Program-made: the position numbers and the translations under genes | DNA from: Natrononativus amylolyticus | GTDB taxonomy: Archaea; Halobacteriota; Halobacteria; Halobacteriales; Natrialbaceae | DNA: 64,000 bases | Direction of reading: 5' to 3' | Assembly: GCF_024362525.1 (NCBI RefSeq) | Contig: NZ_CP101458.1 | Location: 1,860,001 to 1,924,000 of the forward strand | Part shown: piece after piece, positions 7,188 through 15,772 of the stretch | Position numbering within the stretch: the stretch's first letter is position 1 | How the letters are laid out: the number at the start of each line of letters is the position of its first letter | Notes under the pieces: model-generated | Database searches by the model: none | What the model was told of the DNA's origin: nothing | What the model saw: only the letters and a program-made list of their open reading frames with translations

Positions 7188-8345
7188 CTACAGTTCGTTG
7201 AGCTTCCGGAGCAGCTGGCCGCGGTACTCCTCGTCGCTGGTGACGCCCTTGAGCTCCAGGACGTTTCGCTCGAGTTTGTCCAGCGCGACGCGGAAGGCGT
7301 TCTCGGAGCCGTACCCCTCGCCGGAGCCGGCGATCTGTCCCTTGTTCGTCCGGAGGCGGATCTGACACTGGATCAGTGGGGTGCCACGGAGTTTCTCCTT
7401 GTGCTCGTGGAACCGCACGTGGGCGTGGAGCACCTGCATGTCGGCGTACTTGTCGGCGACGTCCTCGATGCTCTGGACGATCGACTCGCGCGTGATGGTG
7501 TCGAGCAGCGAGACGTTCGTGATCTGGACGTCCATGTGCTCCTCCTCGGTGTAGGTGAGCGCGCGCAGGACGTCCGTCTTGGTGACGACCCCCTGGACGA
7601 CGCGGTCGTCGTGGTCGGGGGTGACGACCAGTCCGGCGTAGTCGTCGCCGAGCATCTCCTCGACGGCCTCGCGGGCGGTGGCCTCGAGGGTGATCGTCGA
7701 GACGGGACTGTTCATGATGTCGTAGATCGGGACGTCGAGCATCCGGTCGTTGTCGCCGACGCGGTCCCCGGTCGTCATGCGGTCGTTCTCGCGGATGACG
7801 AAGTCGGCGATGTCGTGGGTCGTGACGACGCCCGTGAGGTAGCCGTTCTCGTTTACCACCGGCAGCCGGGAGATGCCGTGTTCGCGCAGGTGGTTGATCG
7901 CCTTGCCGACGCCGTCGTCCTCACGGAGGGTGATGGGGTTGTCCGTGTAGATGTCGGCGACGGTGAGCGCGTCCAGGTTCTCGAGGACGGCCTCGAGGAT
8001 GGCGTCCCCGCTGATGACGCCCCACAGCGAGTCGTTCTCGAAGACGGGAGCGACCTTGGCGTTCCCCTCGATGAGCATTCGGGCGGCCTCGCGGACGTTC
8101 TCGTGGCGGTCGAGTTTCGGCACCGGGTCGTTCCGACTCGGTTTGATCAGCGCCGCCACCTTGGCGTCGTCTTCGACGTGAGACTGGAGCACCTCACGCT
8201 CGCTGATCACGCTCCGATACTCGCCGTCGTCGGTGACGATCAGCCCCTTGGGGTTCTCGTTCTCGAAGGTAGAACGAACCTTCCCCATTCGCATTCCAAC
8301 GTCGACTTCGATGTAGTCCTTGGTAGCGATGTCAGCGATATCCAT
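7188..8345 (-). CDS. Four-CBS-domain protein with HPF/S30AE-like C-terminal domain
   Basis: The product has 385 residues. Four CBS motifs are visible at about 1-60, 65-122, 127-185 and 206-265, seen from repeated VSTITLEATAREAVEEM and GVVTKTDVL type segments. Residues 271-366 (DVQITNVSLLDTITRES to the RVALDKLERNVLELKG helix) resemble the ribosome hibernation or sigma-54 modulation fold, with the beta-alpha-beta layout and a basic patch HEHKEKLRG. CBS modules bind adenine nucleotides or related ligands, so the protein could couple energy state to ribosome activity. The start at MDIADIATKD fits the first CBS domain; a longer frame would overlap the next gene. It is convergent with radB. CBS part certain, tail assignment moderate. 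Confidence 0.85.
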   Translation of the reverse strand: MDIADIATKDYIEVDVGMRMGKVRSTFENENPKGLIVTDDGEYRSVISEREVLQSHVEDDAKVAALIKPSRNDPVPKLDRHENVREAARMLIEGNAKVAPVFENDSLWGVISGDAILEAVLENLDALTVADIYTDNPITLREDDGVGKAINHLREHGISRLPVVNENGYLTGVVTTHDIADFVIRENDRMTTGDRVGDNDRMLDVPIYDIMNSPVSTITLEATAREAVEEMLGDDYAGLVVTPDHDDRVVQGVVTKTDVLRALTYTEEEHMDVQITNVSLLDTITRESIVQSIEDVADKYADMQVLHAHVRFHEHKEKLRGTPLIQCQIRLRTNKGQIAGSGEGYGSENAFRVALDKLERNVLELKGVTSDEEYRGQLLRKLNEL

Positions 8346-8447
8346 CGTTCTGGGCGGCCCTACTCCCGCGACGGTATTTAACGTACCGCCCGCGACGGGC
8401 ATCTCCGGGGCAAACGCCTTTTTCACGTCCGCGGTCGTACCGGGGGC

Positions 8448-8759
8448 ATGGCTCCGGATATCAGCGTCTTCGGGCGATACACGTATCTCCTCACCGAGCT
8501 GTTCTGGGGCGCGATCGCGTTCGCGTTGCTTCGCCGGGCGGGCGCGCTCCGGAAGGCCGCCGTCACGATCCTCGTGCTGTACCCGATCGCCTACGTCTGG
8601 GACCGGTACACGCTCGCCGTCGGCGTCTTCGACATCAAGCTCCGCACCGGGATCGACGTCGCTGGAATCCCCCTCGAGGAGCACCTCTTCATGGCGGTCG
8701 TCCCCGGCCTCGTCCTCGGGGTCCACGAGACGCTGTTCGGCGAGGCGACACCAGAGTAA
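8448..8759 (+). CDS. Lone lycopene cyclase domain membrane protein
   Basis: The product has 103 residues with three predicted membrane helices. YTYLLTELFW near the N-terminus, the RR-x5-L-x2-A segment, YPIAYVWDRYTL and the PLEEHLFMAVVPG motif match a single lycopene cyclase domain of the CrtYc/CrtYd heterodimer type. Known archaeal cyclases fuse two such halves in about 230 residues, so this half-size protein would need to dimerise or work with another half. No other carotenoid gene is close. It may instead have a different membrane role. The next gene lies 40 bases downstream in the same direction. Confidence 0.75.
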   Translation: MAPDISVFGRYTYLLTELFWGAIAFALLRRAGALRKAAVTILVLYPIAYVWDRYTLAVGVFDIKLRTGIDVAGIPLEEHLFMAVVPGLVLGVHETLFGEATPE

Positions 8760-8799
8760 CCGCGACTGTCTTATCGCTGGAGGCCGACTCTCAGCACGA

Positions 8800-9648
8800 A
8801 TGGCAGGTCACTCGAGCGACGAGTCCGGCCGTCAGGGGCCGAGCGACACCGCCGCCCCGTCCCGTCGCCCCCGCGACCGCCCCTCCCGCAGAGCGCTGCG
8901 CGAAGACCGCGCCAGCCTCGTCGGCGTCGTCCGATTCCTCGTCGTCGCACTCGTCGTCTGTTCGCTCGCCGTCGGCGTCGCGCTGGTCGGCCCGCAGCTC
9001 GCGGGCGAACTCGAGGAACTCGACGGGTTCGATCGACTCGAGGAGATCGACCGACTCGACGGCATCGACCGCCAGCCGTCGATCTCTCCCAGCGCCGATC
9101 CGCCGCCGGCCGGCGAGCGAAACCCCGAACTGACCGACCCCGACGACCCCGGCGTATCGGCGTACGAAACCGACGTCGAGCGGATCACCTCGGAAGCCGT
9201 CGAGGACTTCGTCCACGCGGGCGTCAACGACCGCCGGGCGGAACACGGCCTCGAACCGATCGAGTGGGACGGGACGGTCGCCTCCGTCTCTCGAGCCCAC
9301 AGCGTCGACATGGCCGCCCAGGAGGGGATCTCCCACGTCAACAGCGAGGGGGAGTCGCCCTACGACCGGTTCAACGACGTTGCCGACTACTGTCGCGCCT
9401 ACGGCGAGAACGTCGCGATGACCTGGGTCGACAGGCCGGTCCGGCAGTCCTCGGATGGGGAGACGGTCAGCTACTACACGGCCGAGGAGCTGGCGGACGG
9501 GCTGGTCGAGCAGTGGATGAACTCCCCGGACCACCGCGCGGCGATCCTCGAGGAGGACGTCGAGGGCTGGGATCGCGGCGGCGTCGGCGTCTACGTCACC
9601 GAGGAGGGCCAGGTGTTCGCGACGCACAACTTCTGTACCGAGTGGTAG
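8800..9648 (+). CDS. Membrane-anchored CAP (SCP/PR1) domain protein
   Basis: The product has 282 residues. A charged N-terminus (1-38) is followed by one membrane helix (about 40-63) acting as signal anchor, a low-complexity acidic linker with repeated Asp-Arg-Leu units (65-95), a Pro-rich stretch, and a C-terminal CAP domain (about 133-282). CAP markers are VNDRRAEHGLEPIEWD, the RAHSVDMA helix, SHVN, YGENVAM and the terminal ATHNFCTEW. The domain should sit outside the cell. CAP proteins have diverse extracellular roles; the archaeal function is unknown. The start was chosen at the ATG just before the charged cytoplasmic tail. Confidence 0.85.
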   Translation: MAGHSSDESGRQGPSDTAAPSRRPRDRPSRRALREDRASLVGVVRFLVVALVVCSLAVGVALVGPQLAGELEELDGFDRLEEIDRLDGIDRQPSISPSADPPPAGERNPELTDPDDPGVSAYETDVERITSEAVEDFVHAGVNDRRAEHGLEPIEWDGTVASVSRAHSVDMAAQEGISHVNSEGESPYDRFNDVADYCRAYGENVAMTWVDRPVRQSSDGETVSYYTAEELADGLVEQWMNSPDHRAAILEEDVEGWDRGGVGVYVTEEGQVFATHNFCTEW

Positions 9649-9722
9649 CCCCGCGCCGACGGACAGTACAGTCGATTCGAACGACTCCCACACTCATATG
9701 ACCGATCGTGGTACGGCGGGCT

Positions 9723-10505
9723 ATGGACGTTGCTGCGACGACGGCGTCGGTAGTTCGTACGGCACGAGACCGCAACGTTTCGTTTCTCGCCGCCGGATTC
9801 GCCTACTACGCGTTCGTCTCGCTCATCCCGCTCGTGTTGCTCGCGCTCGTCGTCGGGTCGATCCTCGGCGGCGAACAGGTCGCACAGCGACTCGTCCTCG
9901 TCGCCGGCGACTTCCTGCCCGAAGCCGGCGAAGACCTCGTCACCGAGGCGTTGATGACCGAGTCGGGGCGGGCGGAGGCGACCGTCGTCGCACTCGCCGT
10001 CTCGGCGTGGGGCGCACTCAAGGTCTTTCGCGGTCTCAGCCTCGCGTTCGATACGGTCTACGACGCGGCCGACGAGGACTCCCTGCTCGAGCAGATTCGC
10101 GACGGTGTCGCGGTGATCCTCGCGGCCGCCGGCGCCCTCTCGCTGATGGTCGTTCTCGGGGCCGTTCTCGGACTCGTCGCCGACGCCATCCCCTTCGGCG
10201 GCCTGCTCGGATGGGGCGTGCTGTTGCTCGGGCTGTTTCTCGTCTTCCTCCCGATCTACTACGTGCTCCCGCCGGTGGCCGTCGAGTTCGTGGAGATCGT
10301 TCCGGGGGCGGCGTTCGCCGCGATCGGCTGGACGGTCCTGCAGGTCGGCTTTCAGCTCTACACCGCACACGCCGGGCAGTACGAGGCCTACGGCGCGGTC
10401 GGCGTCGTGATCCTGTTCGTCACCTGGCTCTACTTCGCCGGCATGCTGCTTCTGGTCGGCGCCGTCATCAACGTCGTCCTCTCGCACCCGCATGTCGCCG
10501 AGTGA
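9723..10505 (+). CDS. YihY/BrkB family membrane protein
   Basis: The product has 260 residues with about six membrane helices. The N-terminal RDRNVSFLAAGFAYYAFVSL segment, the central GAVLGLVADAI helix pair, and the GQYEAYGAVGVVILFVTWLY motif near the C-terminus are typical of the YihY/BrkB family (once wrongly called ribonuclease BN). The molecular function is not settled; a transporter or flippase-like role is often proposed. ATG was preferred over an in-frame GTG five codons earlier. It is followed closely by an acidic protein of unknown function that may be co-transcribed. Confidence 0.85.
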   Translation: MDVAATTASVVRTARDRNVSFLAAGFAYYAFVSLIPLVLLALVVGSILGGEQVAQRLVLVAGDFLPEAGEDLVTEALMTESGRAEATVVALAVSAWGALKVFRGLSLAFDTVYDAADEDSLLEQIRDGVAVILAAAGALSLMVVLGAVLGLVADAIPFGGLLGWGVLLLGLFLVFLPIYYVLPPVAVEFVEIVPGAAFAAIGWTVLQVGFQLYTAHAGQYEAYGAVGVVILFVTWLYFAGMLLLVGAVINVVLSHPHVAE

Positions 10506-10552
10506 TCGATCGACGGGGAAGCTTATGGTTTCGCGGGCGACACACGCGTACC

Positions 10553-11152
10553 ATGACCGACAACGGATCGTCCGCCGACGCGAACGAGGAGCCGTCGACC
10601 GGAGGGGATACCGACGCCGAGGGGCGCATGCGGGCCCCCGGCGGCGGTCCCACCCGCGTCGTCTCGAATCAGAGCGTCGACGACATCCTCGACTCCCTCG
10701 AGTCGACGCCGCGAACCGGCGACGCCGAAACCGAGAGCGCGACCGACCTGGCTGGAGAGACGCGTTCGAGAGCCGACGACGCCGAAAACGCCGGTACGGC
10801 GCGCGAGCCGGCGAGGGCGGTCGAAAGCGAGAACGCACGAGTCGAAAGCGAGTCCGGAACCGCGCTCGAGGACGACGAGACGAGCGCCGACCTCTCGGCT
10901 CGCGTCGAGGCGGGAACCGTCACGGGCGCCGACGTCCGCGCCGCGGAGGCCGGCGACGGCCGCGAGGAGACGCCCGACATCGACGAGATCGACCTCTCGC
11001 TCGACGACCTCGAGACGGCGACCGGCGAGGGCGACGCGGTCTCGGACGGGGAGCCACCGACCGAACTGGACGACCGAACCGACGACGAGTCTCCCGAGGA
11101 AACGCCCTCCGCCGGACTACTGGGGCGGCTCACGCGATTGTTCTCCCGATAA
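10553..11152 (+). CDS. Acidic, largely disordered haloarchaeal protein
   Basis: The product has 199 residues and I do not recognise a domain. It is very rich in Asp, Glu, Ser, Thr and Ala and probably mostly unstructured. Two short segments look conserved: GGGPTRVVSNQSVDDILDSL near residue 30-50, which could form a helix, and a basic amphipathic C-terminus LLGRLTRLFSR that could touch a membrane or a partner. A central DIDEIDLSLDDLE resembles an acidic docking motif. It starts 47 bases after the BrkB-type gene and may be translated from the same transcript. Confidence 0.65.
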   Translation: MTDNGSSADANEEPSTGGDTDAEGRMRAPGGGPTRVVSNQSVDDILDSLESTPRTGDAETESATDLAGETRSRADDAENAGTAREPARAVESENARVESESGTALEDDETSADLSARVEAGTVTGADVRAAEAGDGREETPDIDEIDLSLDDLETATGEGDAVSDGEPPTELDDRTDDESPEETPSAGLLGRLTRLFSR

Positions 11153-11420
11153 CCGCCGTTCCGACGACGCTCCAGACTCCGTTCCGGTCGTTCACGGGCC
11201 CCTCGCGGGGGTTGTAATCTCGCTACGGGAGTGGACCACAGTGAACCGTATCCGCAGGCATCACTGCGACGATGAGCCTGTGCCACTGGTAACAGAAATA
11301 GTCTGTAATTATATCCTTGTAATAATGAGATAGTACTAACACTTCTCAGCAGTGAGAACTGATGAGTCGTGGGGACGTGACAAGCTGCACTGGGACACAG
11401 TAACACGGCTCTGAAAATCA

Positions 11421-14246
11421 ATGACTGAATACACTCACAACGCTGTGAACGGGAGTCAAATCGACAGGCGAACTGCGCTGAAACTCGCCGGCGCCGTCGG
11501 TCTCGGCACCGTCTTCTCCGGAACGGCCCTCGCCGACGACGGAGCGTCGGCCGTCGATCGAATCCGACCCGAGAGTCCCCCGCCGTGGGAGGGGAGCGGC
11601 GACGCCCCCGACCAGTGGGCGCGAAACCGGTGGTTCGTCGAGTTCGCGGCGGCGCCGACCGCTCGAGGGGGGAGCCCGTCCGACCACGCGAACGAGCGCG
11701 CCCACCTGCGCTCGGAGGCCCGTCAGGAGGGCGTCTCGTTCAGCCAGCGACTGGACTTCACGACGCTGTGGAACGGCCTCTCGGTGCGCGCGGAGCTGGC
11801 CGACGCGGTGGCGCTGACCGCCCTCGACAGCGTCAGCGCCGTCTATCCGGTGGCGATCGTCGACCGACCCGAACCGGCGGACGCAGCGCCGGCGCTCGAC
11901 ACCGCGCTCGCGATGACCGGCACGGACGCCGCGCAGTCGGAACTCGGGCTGACCGGCGACGGACTGAGCGTGGCGACCGTCGACACCGGCATCGACTACA
12001 ACCACCCGGATCTCGGCGGCAGCGGCGACGAGGACGTCGAGTACACCGCCACGAGCGACGGCGATCGGACGCTGACCGACCCCGACGGTGAAACCCACCC
12101 CCGTATCACGCACGGCTGGGACTACGTCGGGGAAGGCTTCGACAGCGGCGATCCGGACGCCGAACCGAACCCGAACCCCGATCCGATGGACCCGCAGGGA
12201 CACGGCACCCACGTCGCTGGCATCACCGGCGCCGAGGCAGCCGACGAGGACGGCGTCACCGGCGTCGCGCCCGGAACGTCCCTCGGCGCCTACAAGGTGT
12301 TCGACATCGGATCGACCAGCGCCGACGTCATCGTCGCGGCGCTGGAGGACGCCTACGAGGACGGGATGGACATCGTCAACATGTCCCTCGGGGCGAGCCT
12401 GGCGTGGGGCCAGGCGTACCCGACTACCGCGGCGAGCAACGAACTCGCCGACCAGGGCGTCGTCGTCGTCAACTCCGCCGGGAACGACGGCGCGCTGGGG
12501 GCGTGGAGCCTGAGCGCGCCCGCGAACGCCCACGACATCATCAGCGTCGCGAGCGCGGAGAACACACACCTGCAGGCGCTCGCGTTCGACGTCGACCAGC
12601 TCGAGGAGCCGGTGCCCTACCTCGAGATGACCGGCGCCGAAGCGCCGCCGACCGACGGCGAGTCGGCGCCGCTGGCGCTCCCCTCGAGTTCCGTGATCGA
12701 CGACGAAGACGGCTACTTCGGCTGCGACCCCGATGACTTCGCGGACTTCCCGGAGGGCCACGTCGCGCTCATCGAGCGCGGCCACTGTTCGTTCGCGGAG
12801 AAGTACGTACACGCCGTCGACGCGGGCGCGGTCGGCGTCGTAATCTACAACAACATTCCCGGCCTGTTCAGCGGAACGATCGAGGACGCCGGGGTCGAAG
12901 GGGTCTGGGGTGCGGGTATCGGCCAGGCCGACGGCGAGGCGCTCGTCGACCTCGTCGAAGCCGGCGAGGAGGTCACCCTCGAGTTCACCGACGAGATGGT
13001 CGATTCGCCGAACCCCGAGGGCGGACTGCTCTCGAGTTTCACCTCCTACGGACAGGACGTCGAACTCGCGTTCGGTCCGAGCGTCACCGCCCCCGGCGGA
13101 ATGATCACCTCGACGTACCCGCTGGCGCTCGAGGGGTACGCGATGCTGTCGGGGACCTCGATGGCCGCACCCCACGTCGCGGGCGCGGTCGCGCTGCTGT
13201 TAGAGGAGGAGGACCTCGATCCGCTCGAGGTGCGCGACCGGTTGCAGAACACCGCCGACCCGCTCCCGTGGTCGCTCGCTCCCGATGCCGGGCTCCTCGA
13301 CCACAGCTTCCGACAGGGCGCCGGAATGGTCCAGATAGATCGGGCGATCACCGCAGAAGGGCGCGTCGAACCCGGTCAGATCGCGCTCGCAGACAGGGAG
13401 ACGACCGAGGTCACGCTGACCGTCTCGAACGACGCGGACCACGACGTTGCGTACGCGGTCGATCACGTGGCGGCGCTCGGAACGGGGATCAACACGTTCG
13501 CGCCGACGTTCCTGAATCCGGGTGGTGGTATTGCAGCGCCCGAGACCGTGACCGTTCCCGCAGGCGACTCGGTCGAGGTCGACGTAACGATCGAAGCGCC
13601 CGCATTCGGGTTACCGAACCACCAGTACGGCGGCTACGTCGAGCTGACGCCCGACGACGACGACCTCGAGACGCTTCGCGTCCCGTACGCGGGGTACGCG
13701 GGTGACTATCAGGAGCTGGACCTGTTCGGCTACTTCGTCCTCGAGGATGATGTGCCCGACTTCGTCGAGCAAGAGCCCCGTCTGTCGGAAATCGTCTACG
13801 ACGAGGACGGCGAGATCGCGGGCTACGAGCCCGTCGAGGACGGCCACACCTTCGCGCTCCGGGACGACGACGTTCCGGTGCTCGAGGCGTTCTTCGGTCA
13901 CTTCCCCCAGGAGATGCGCGTCTACGCCGTCCACCAGCAGAGCGGCCGGGAGTGGCTCGCGATGTCGGATCAGTACCTGCCGCGCAGTTCGGGCCCGGAC
14001 GTCTACTACGCGTTCCCGTGGCCGGGCACGACGCAGGCCGGTCGGAGCGACAACGTTCGGCCGGTTCCGGGCGGTACGTACACGCTCCGCGTGGAGGCGC
14101 TTCGGACGCTCGGCGACCCCGACGCCGACGAGCACTGGGACACGTGGGAATCCCCCGAGTTCGAACTGGAAACCCAGCAGGGCCGCGGGCGGGCGGGTGA
14201 ATCGCAGGGCGCTCGCGGCGGCGCGCCGGCGCACTCCACCGACTGA
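11421..14246 (+). CDS. Tat-exported subtilisin-like serine protease with PA domain
   Basis: The product has 941 residues. A twin-arginine signal (IDRRTALKLAG, residues 14-24, then a hydrophobic stretch ending in ALA) indicates folded export. A pro-region or inhibitor-like domain covers about 68-150. The peptidase S8 triad is Asp188 (VDTGID), His261 (GHGTHVAG) and Ser580 (SGTSMAAPHVAG), with oxyanion Asn355 (NSAGNDG). A PA (protease-associated) domain is inserted at about 430-520 (HVALIERGHCSF). The last 280 residues form beta-rich, Fn3-like domains. The enzyme should degrade proteins or process surface proteins outside the cell. The 268 bases upstream contain TGTAATTATATCC, a likely promoter. 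Confidence 0.92.
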   Translation: MTEYTHNAVNGSQIDRRTALKLAGAVGLGTVFSGTALADDGASAVDRIRPESPPPWEGSGDAPDQWARNRWFVEFAAAPTARGGSPSDHANERAHLRSEARQEGVSFSQRLDFTTLWNGLSVRAELADAVALTALDSVSAVYPVAIVDRPEPADAAPALDTALAMTGTDAAQSELGLTGDGLSVATVDTGIDYNHPDLGGSGDEDVEYTATSDGDRTLTDPDGETHPRITHGWDYVGEGFDSGDPDAEPNPNPDPMDPQGHGTHVAGITGAEAADEDGVTGVAPGTSLGAYKVFDIGSTSADVIVAALEDAYEDGMDIVNMSLGASLAWGQAYPTTAASNELADQGVVVVNSAGNDGALGAWSLSAPANAHDIISVASAENTHLQALAFDVDQLEEPVPYLEMTGAEAPPTDGESAPLALPSSSVIDDEDGYFGCDPDDFADFPEGHVALIERGHCSFAEKYVHAVDAGAVGVVIYNNIPGLFSGTIEDAGVEGVWGAGIGQADGEALVDLVEAGEEVTLEFTDEMVDSPNPEGGLLSSFTSYGQDVELAFGPSVTAPGGMITSTYPLALEGYAMLSGTSMAAPHVAGAVALLLEEEDLDPLEVRDRLQNTADPLPWSLAPDAGLLDHSFRQGAGMVQIDRAITAEGRVEPGQIALADRETTEVTLTVSNDADHDVAYAVDHVAALGTGINTFAPTFLNPGGGIAAPETVTVPAGDSVEVDVTIEAPAFGLPNHQYGGYVELTPDDDDLETLRVPYAGYAGDYQELDLFGYFVLEDDVPDFVEQEPRLSEIVYDEDGEIAGYEPVEDGHTFALRDDDVPVLEAFFGHFPQEMRVYAVHQQSGREWLAMSDQYLPRSSGPDVYYAFPWPGTTQAGRSDNVRPVPGGTYTLRVEALRTLGDPDADEHWDTWESPEFELETQQGRGRAGESQGARGGAPAHSTD

Positions 14247-14325
14247 TACGGATCGTTGTAACGTATTCCCGGTCATCGCTGCCCCGGTCGAGCGATGACC
14301 GGGAAAGAATTACAACAGATCGTAT
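14246..14325. repeat. Long inverted repeat after the protease gene
   Basis: Two 35-base arms (14246-14280 and 14291-14325) separated by 10 bases match at 27 of 35 positions in inverted orientation. The inner 15 bases of each arm, ending CCCGGTCATCGCT, are perfect, and the outer part keeps ATACG and GTTGTAA. The hairpin starts at the stop codon. It could be a strong transcription terminator, or a small palindromic mobile repeat of the MITE or REP kind. Confidence 0.6.
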
Positions 14326-14384
14326 GAGTTCCCGGTCTCGAGCCGATTTTTCAGACCGGTTGTTCCCGGATCGAGTACTCACAG

Positions 14385-14501
14385 GTAGTGGGGTAGGGCA
14401 GATTTGAACCACGATCGTTCCGCTCACTCCGCTCGCTCCACTCCCTGATTCAAATCTGCCCAACGTCACAGTCCTGTCGCTCGCGGGTTTGCTCGCGACA
14501 G
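14385..14501 (-). repeat. tRNA-Val 3'-end copies and hairpin downstream of tRNA-Val
   Basis: Read along the tRNA strand, the gene is followed by a 7-base inverted repeat (CTGTCGC arms at 14474-14480 and 14495-14501), then a T-arm fragment in inverted orientation (14446-14464), then a direct copy of the tRNA 3' end (14385-14410) that matches 14504-14529 at about 23 of 26 positions. The copy lies 119 bases from the original. Tandem-like short words rich in GCTC and GAGC lie between. It looks like a remnant of integration or of a tRNA-derived repeat. Confidence 0.6.
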
Positions 14502-14507
14502 AAGTAG

Positions 14508-14582
14508 TGGGTTGGGGCAGATTTGAACTGCCGGCCTCCTCCATGTCAAGGAGGTGTCATAACCAGACTAGACCACCAACCC
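14508..14582 (-). tRNA. tRNA-Val (GAC)
   Basis: The gene has 75 bases. The acceptor stem GGGTTGG pairs with CCAACCC, the anticodon stem CCTCC pairs with GGAGG, and the seven-base loop TTGACAT gives the anticodon GAC. The T-arm is GGCAG-TTCAAAT-CTGCC. No CCA is encoded, as is usual in archaea. No intron. It lies upstream of the trp promoter on the opposite strand. Confidence 0.95.
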
Positions 14583-14699
14583 GCCTGGGACCTCCCGCGG
14601 CGCGTCACCGCGTCGGTGTGCAGTCGTTCGTTGCCCGCCCCCGTAATTGAAGGTTTCGAATCGGGCGCCCTGCGCCAGTCCGGCGCACTCGGCGATACG

Positions 14700-14749
14700 T
14701 TTAAGTCGATGTACTCATTTGGACATTGTAAGACAAACCAGTACACTGG
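14700..14749 (+). promoter_or_regulatory. trp operon promoter and possible operator
   Basis: A TATA-like TTTAAG sits at 14700-14705, so transcription should begin near 14730, leaving a leader of roughly 30 bases before trpD. A small palindrome CCAGTACACTGG (14738-14749) lies in the leader, in a good place for a repressor. Haloarchaeal trp promoters are known to respond to tryptophan; this site is a candidate only. Confidence 0.5.
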
Positions 14750-14758
14750 TGTTCCCCT

Positions 14759-15772
14759 ATGCAAGCATACGTCGAACGAGTCACGGACAGGCAGGATCTC
14801 TCACAATCGGACGCTCGAGCCGCCTCGGCGGCGGTATTCGAGGAGGCGACGGAGGCCCAGATCGGCGCGCTGCTGGCGGGGCTGCGCGCGAAGGGCGAAA
14901 CCGAAGCCGAGATCGCGGGCTTCGCCGAGGGAATGCGCGCGGCCGCCCGAACGATCGAGCCCGACCGCGAACCGCTCGTCGACACCTGCGGCACCGGCGG
15001 CGACGACTACGACACGATCAACGTCTCGACGACGAGCGCGATCGTCGCCGCCGGCGCCGGCGTCCCGGTCGCCAAACACGGAAACTACTCCGTCTCCTCC
15101 TCCTCGGGAAGTGCGGACGTCCTCGAGGAGGTCGGCGTCGACGTACGAGCCGAACCCGCGGCCGTCGAGCGTGCCATCGAGCGCGACGGCATCGGGTTCA
15201 TGCTCGCGCCGGTGTTTCACCCCGCGATGAAGGCCGTTATCGGCCCGCGCAAGGAGCTCGGAATGCGGACGGTGTTCAACGTCCTCGGGCCGCTAACGAA
15301 CCCCGCCGGCGCCGACGCACAGGTCGTCGGCGTCTACGACCCGGAGCTGGTGCCGGTCCTCGCCCGCGCGCTCGCACGGATGGACGTCGAGCGCGCGCTG
15401 GTCGTCCACGGCGCGGGCACCGACGAGATCGCGATCCACGGCGAGACGACCGCCGCCGAGGTGACCGGCTCCGACGTCGAGACGTACACGCTCGAGCCCG
15501 CCGATCTCGGGCTCGAGACCCACGCCATCGGCGCCATCGCGGGCGGCACCCCGGCGGAGAACGCCGCCGCCCTTCGCGGGATCGTCGCCGGGGAGACCGG
15601 CGGTGCGAAGCGGGACGTGATCCTCGCGAACGCCGGCGCGGCGATCTACGTCGCCGGTGACGTAGACAGCCTCGAAGCCGGCGTTGGCGCCGCTCGAGAG
15701 GCGATCGAATCCGGTGCCGCCGCGGCGAAACTCGAGTCGCTGTGCGGACTCCGAGCAGGGGTACAGCGATGA
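14759..15772 (+). CDS. trpD: Anthranilate phosphoribosyltransferase TrpD
   Basis: The product has 337 residues, the family length. It transfers phosphoribose from PRPP to anthranilate, the second committed step of tryptophan synthesis. The glycine-rich PRPP loop DTCGTGGDDYDTINVST is at residues 75-91, KHGNYSVSS follows, and GPLTNPA is the anthranilate-site motif. First gene of trpDFEG; its stop codon overlaps the trpF start by four bases (ATGA), indicating translational coupling. The order matches other haloarchaeal trp operons; trpCBA is not in the window. Confidence 0.96.
   Translation: MQAYVERVTDRQDLSQSDARAASAAVFEEATEAQIGALLAGLRAKGETEAEIAGFAEGMRAAARTIEPDREPLVDTCGTGGDDYDTINVSTTSAIVAAGAGVPVAKHGNYSVSSSSGSADVLEEVGVDVRAEPAAVERAIERDGIGFMLAPVFHPAMKAVIGPRKELGMRTVFNVLGPLTNPAGADAQVVGVYDPELVPVLARALARMDVERALVVHGAGTDEIAIHGETTAAEVTGSDVETYTLEPADLGLETHAIGAIAGGTPAENAAALRGIVAGETGGAKRDVILANAGAAIYVAGDVDSLEAGVGAAREAIESGAAAAKLESLCGLRAGVQR

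Noticed and set aside
8346-8726. N-terminal extension of the CBS protein
   Set aside because: It would cover the lycopene cyclase-domain gene in antisense and adds only charged residues before the first CBS domain.
11418-13175. 585-codon antisense frame in the subtilase gene
   Set aside because: The sense strand carries the full catalytic triad; the antisense product has only biased composition.
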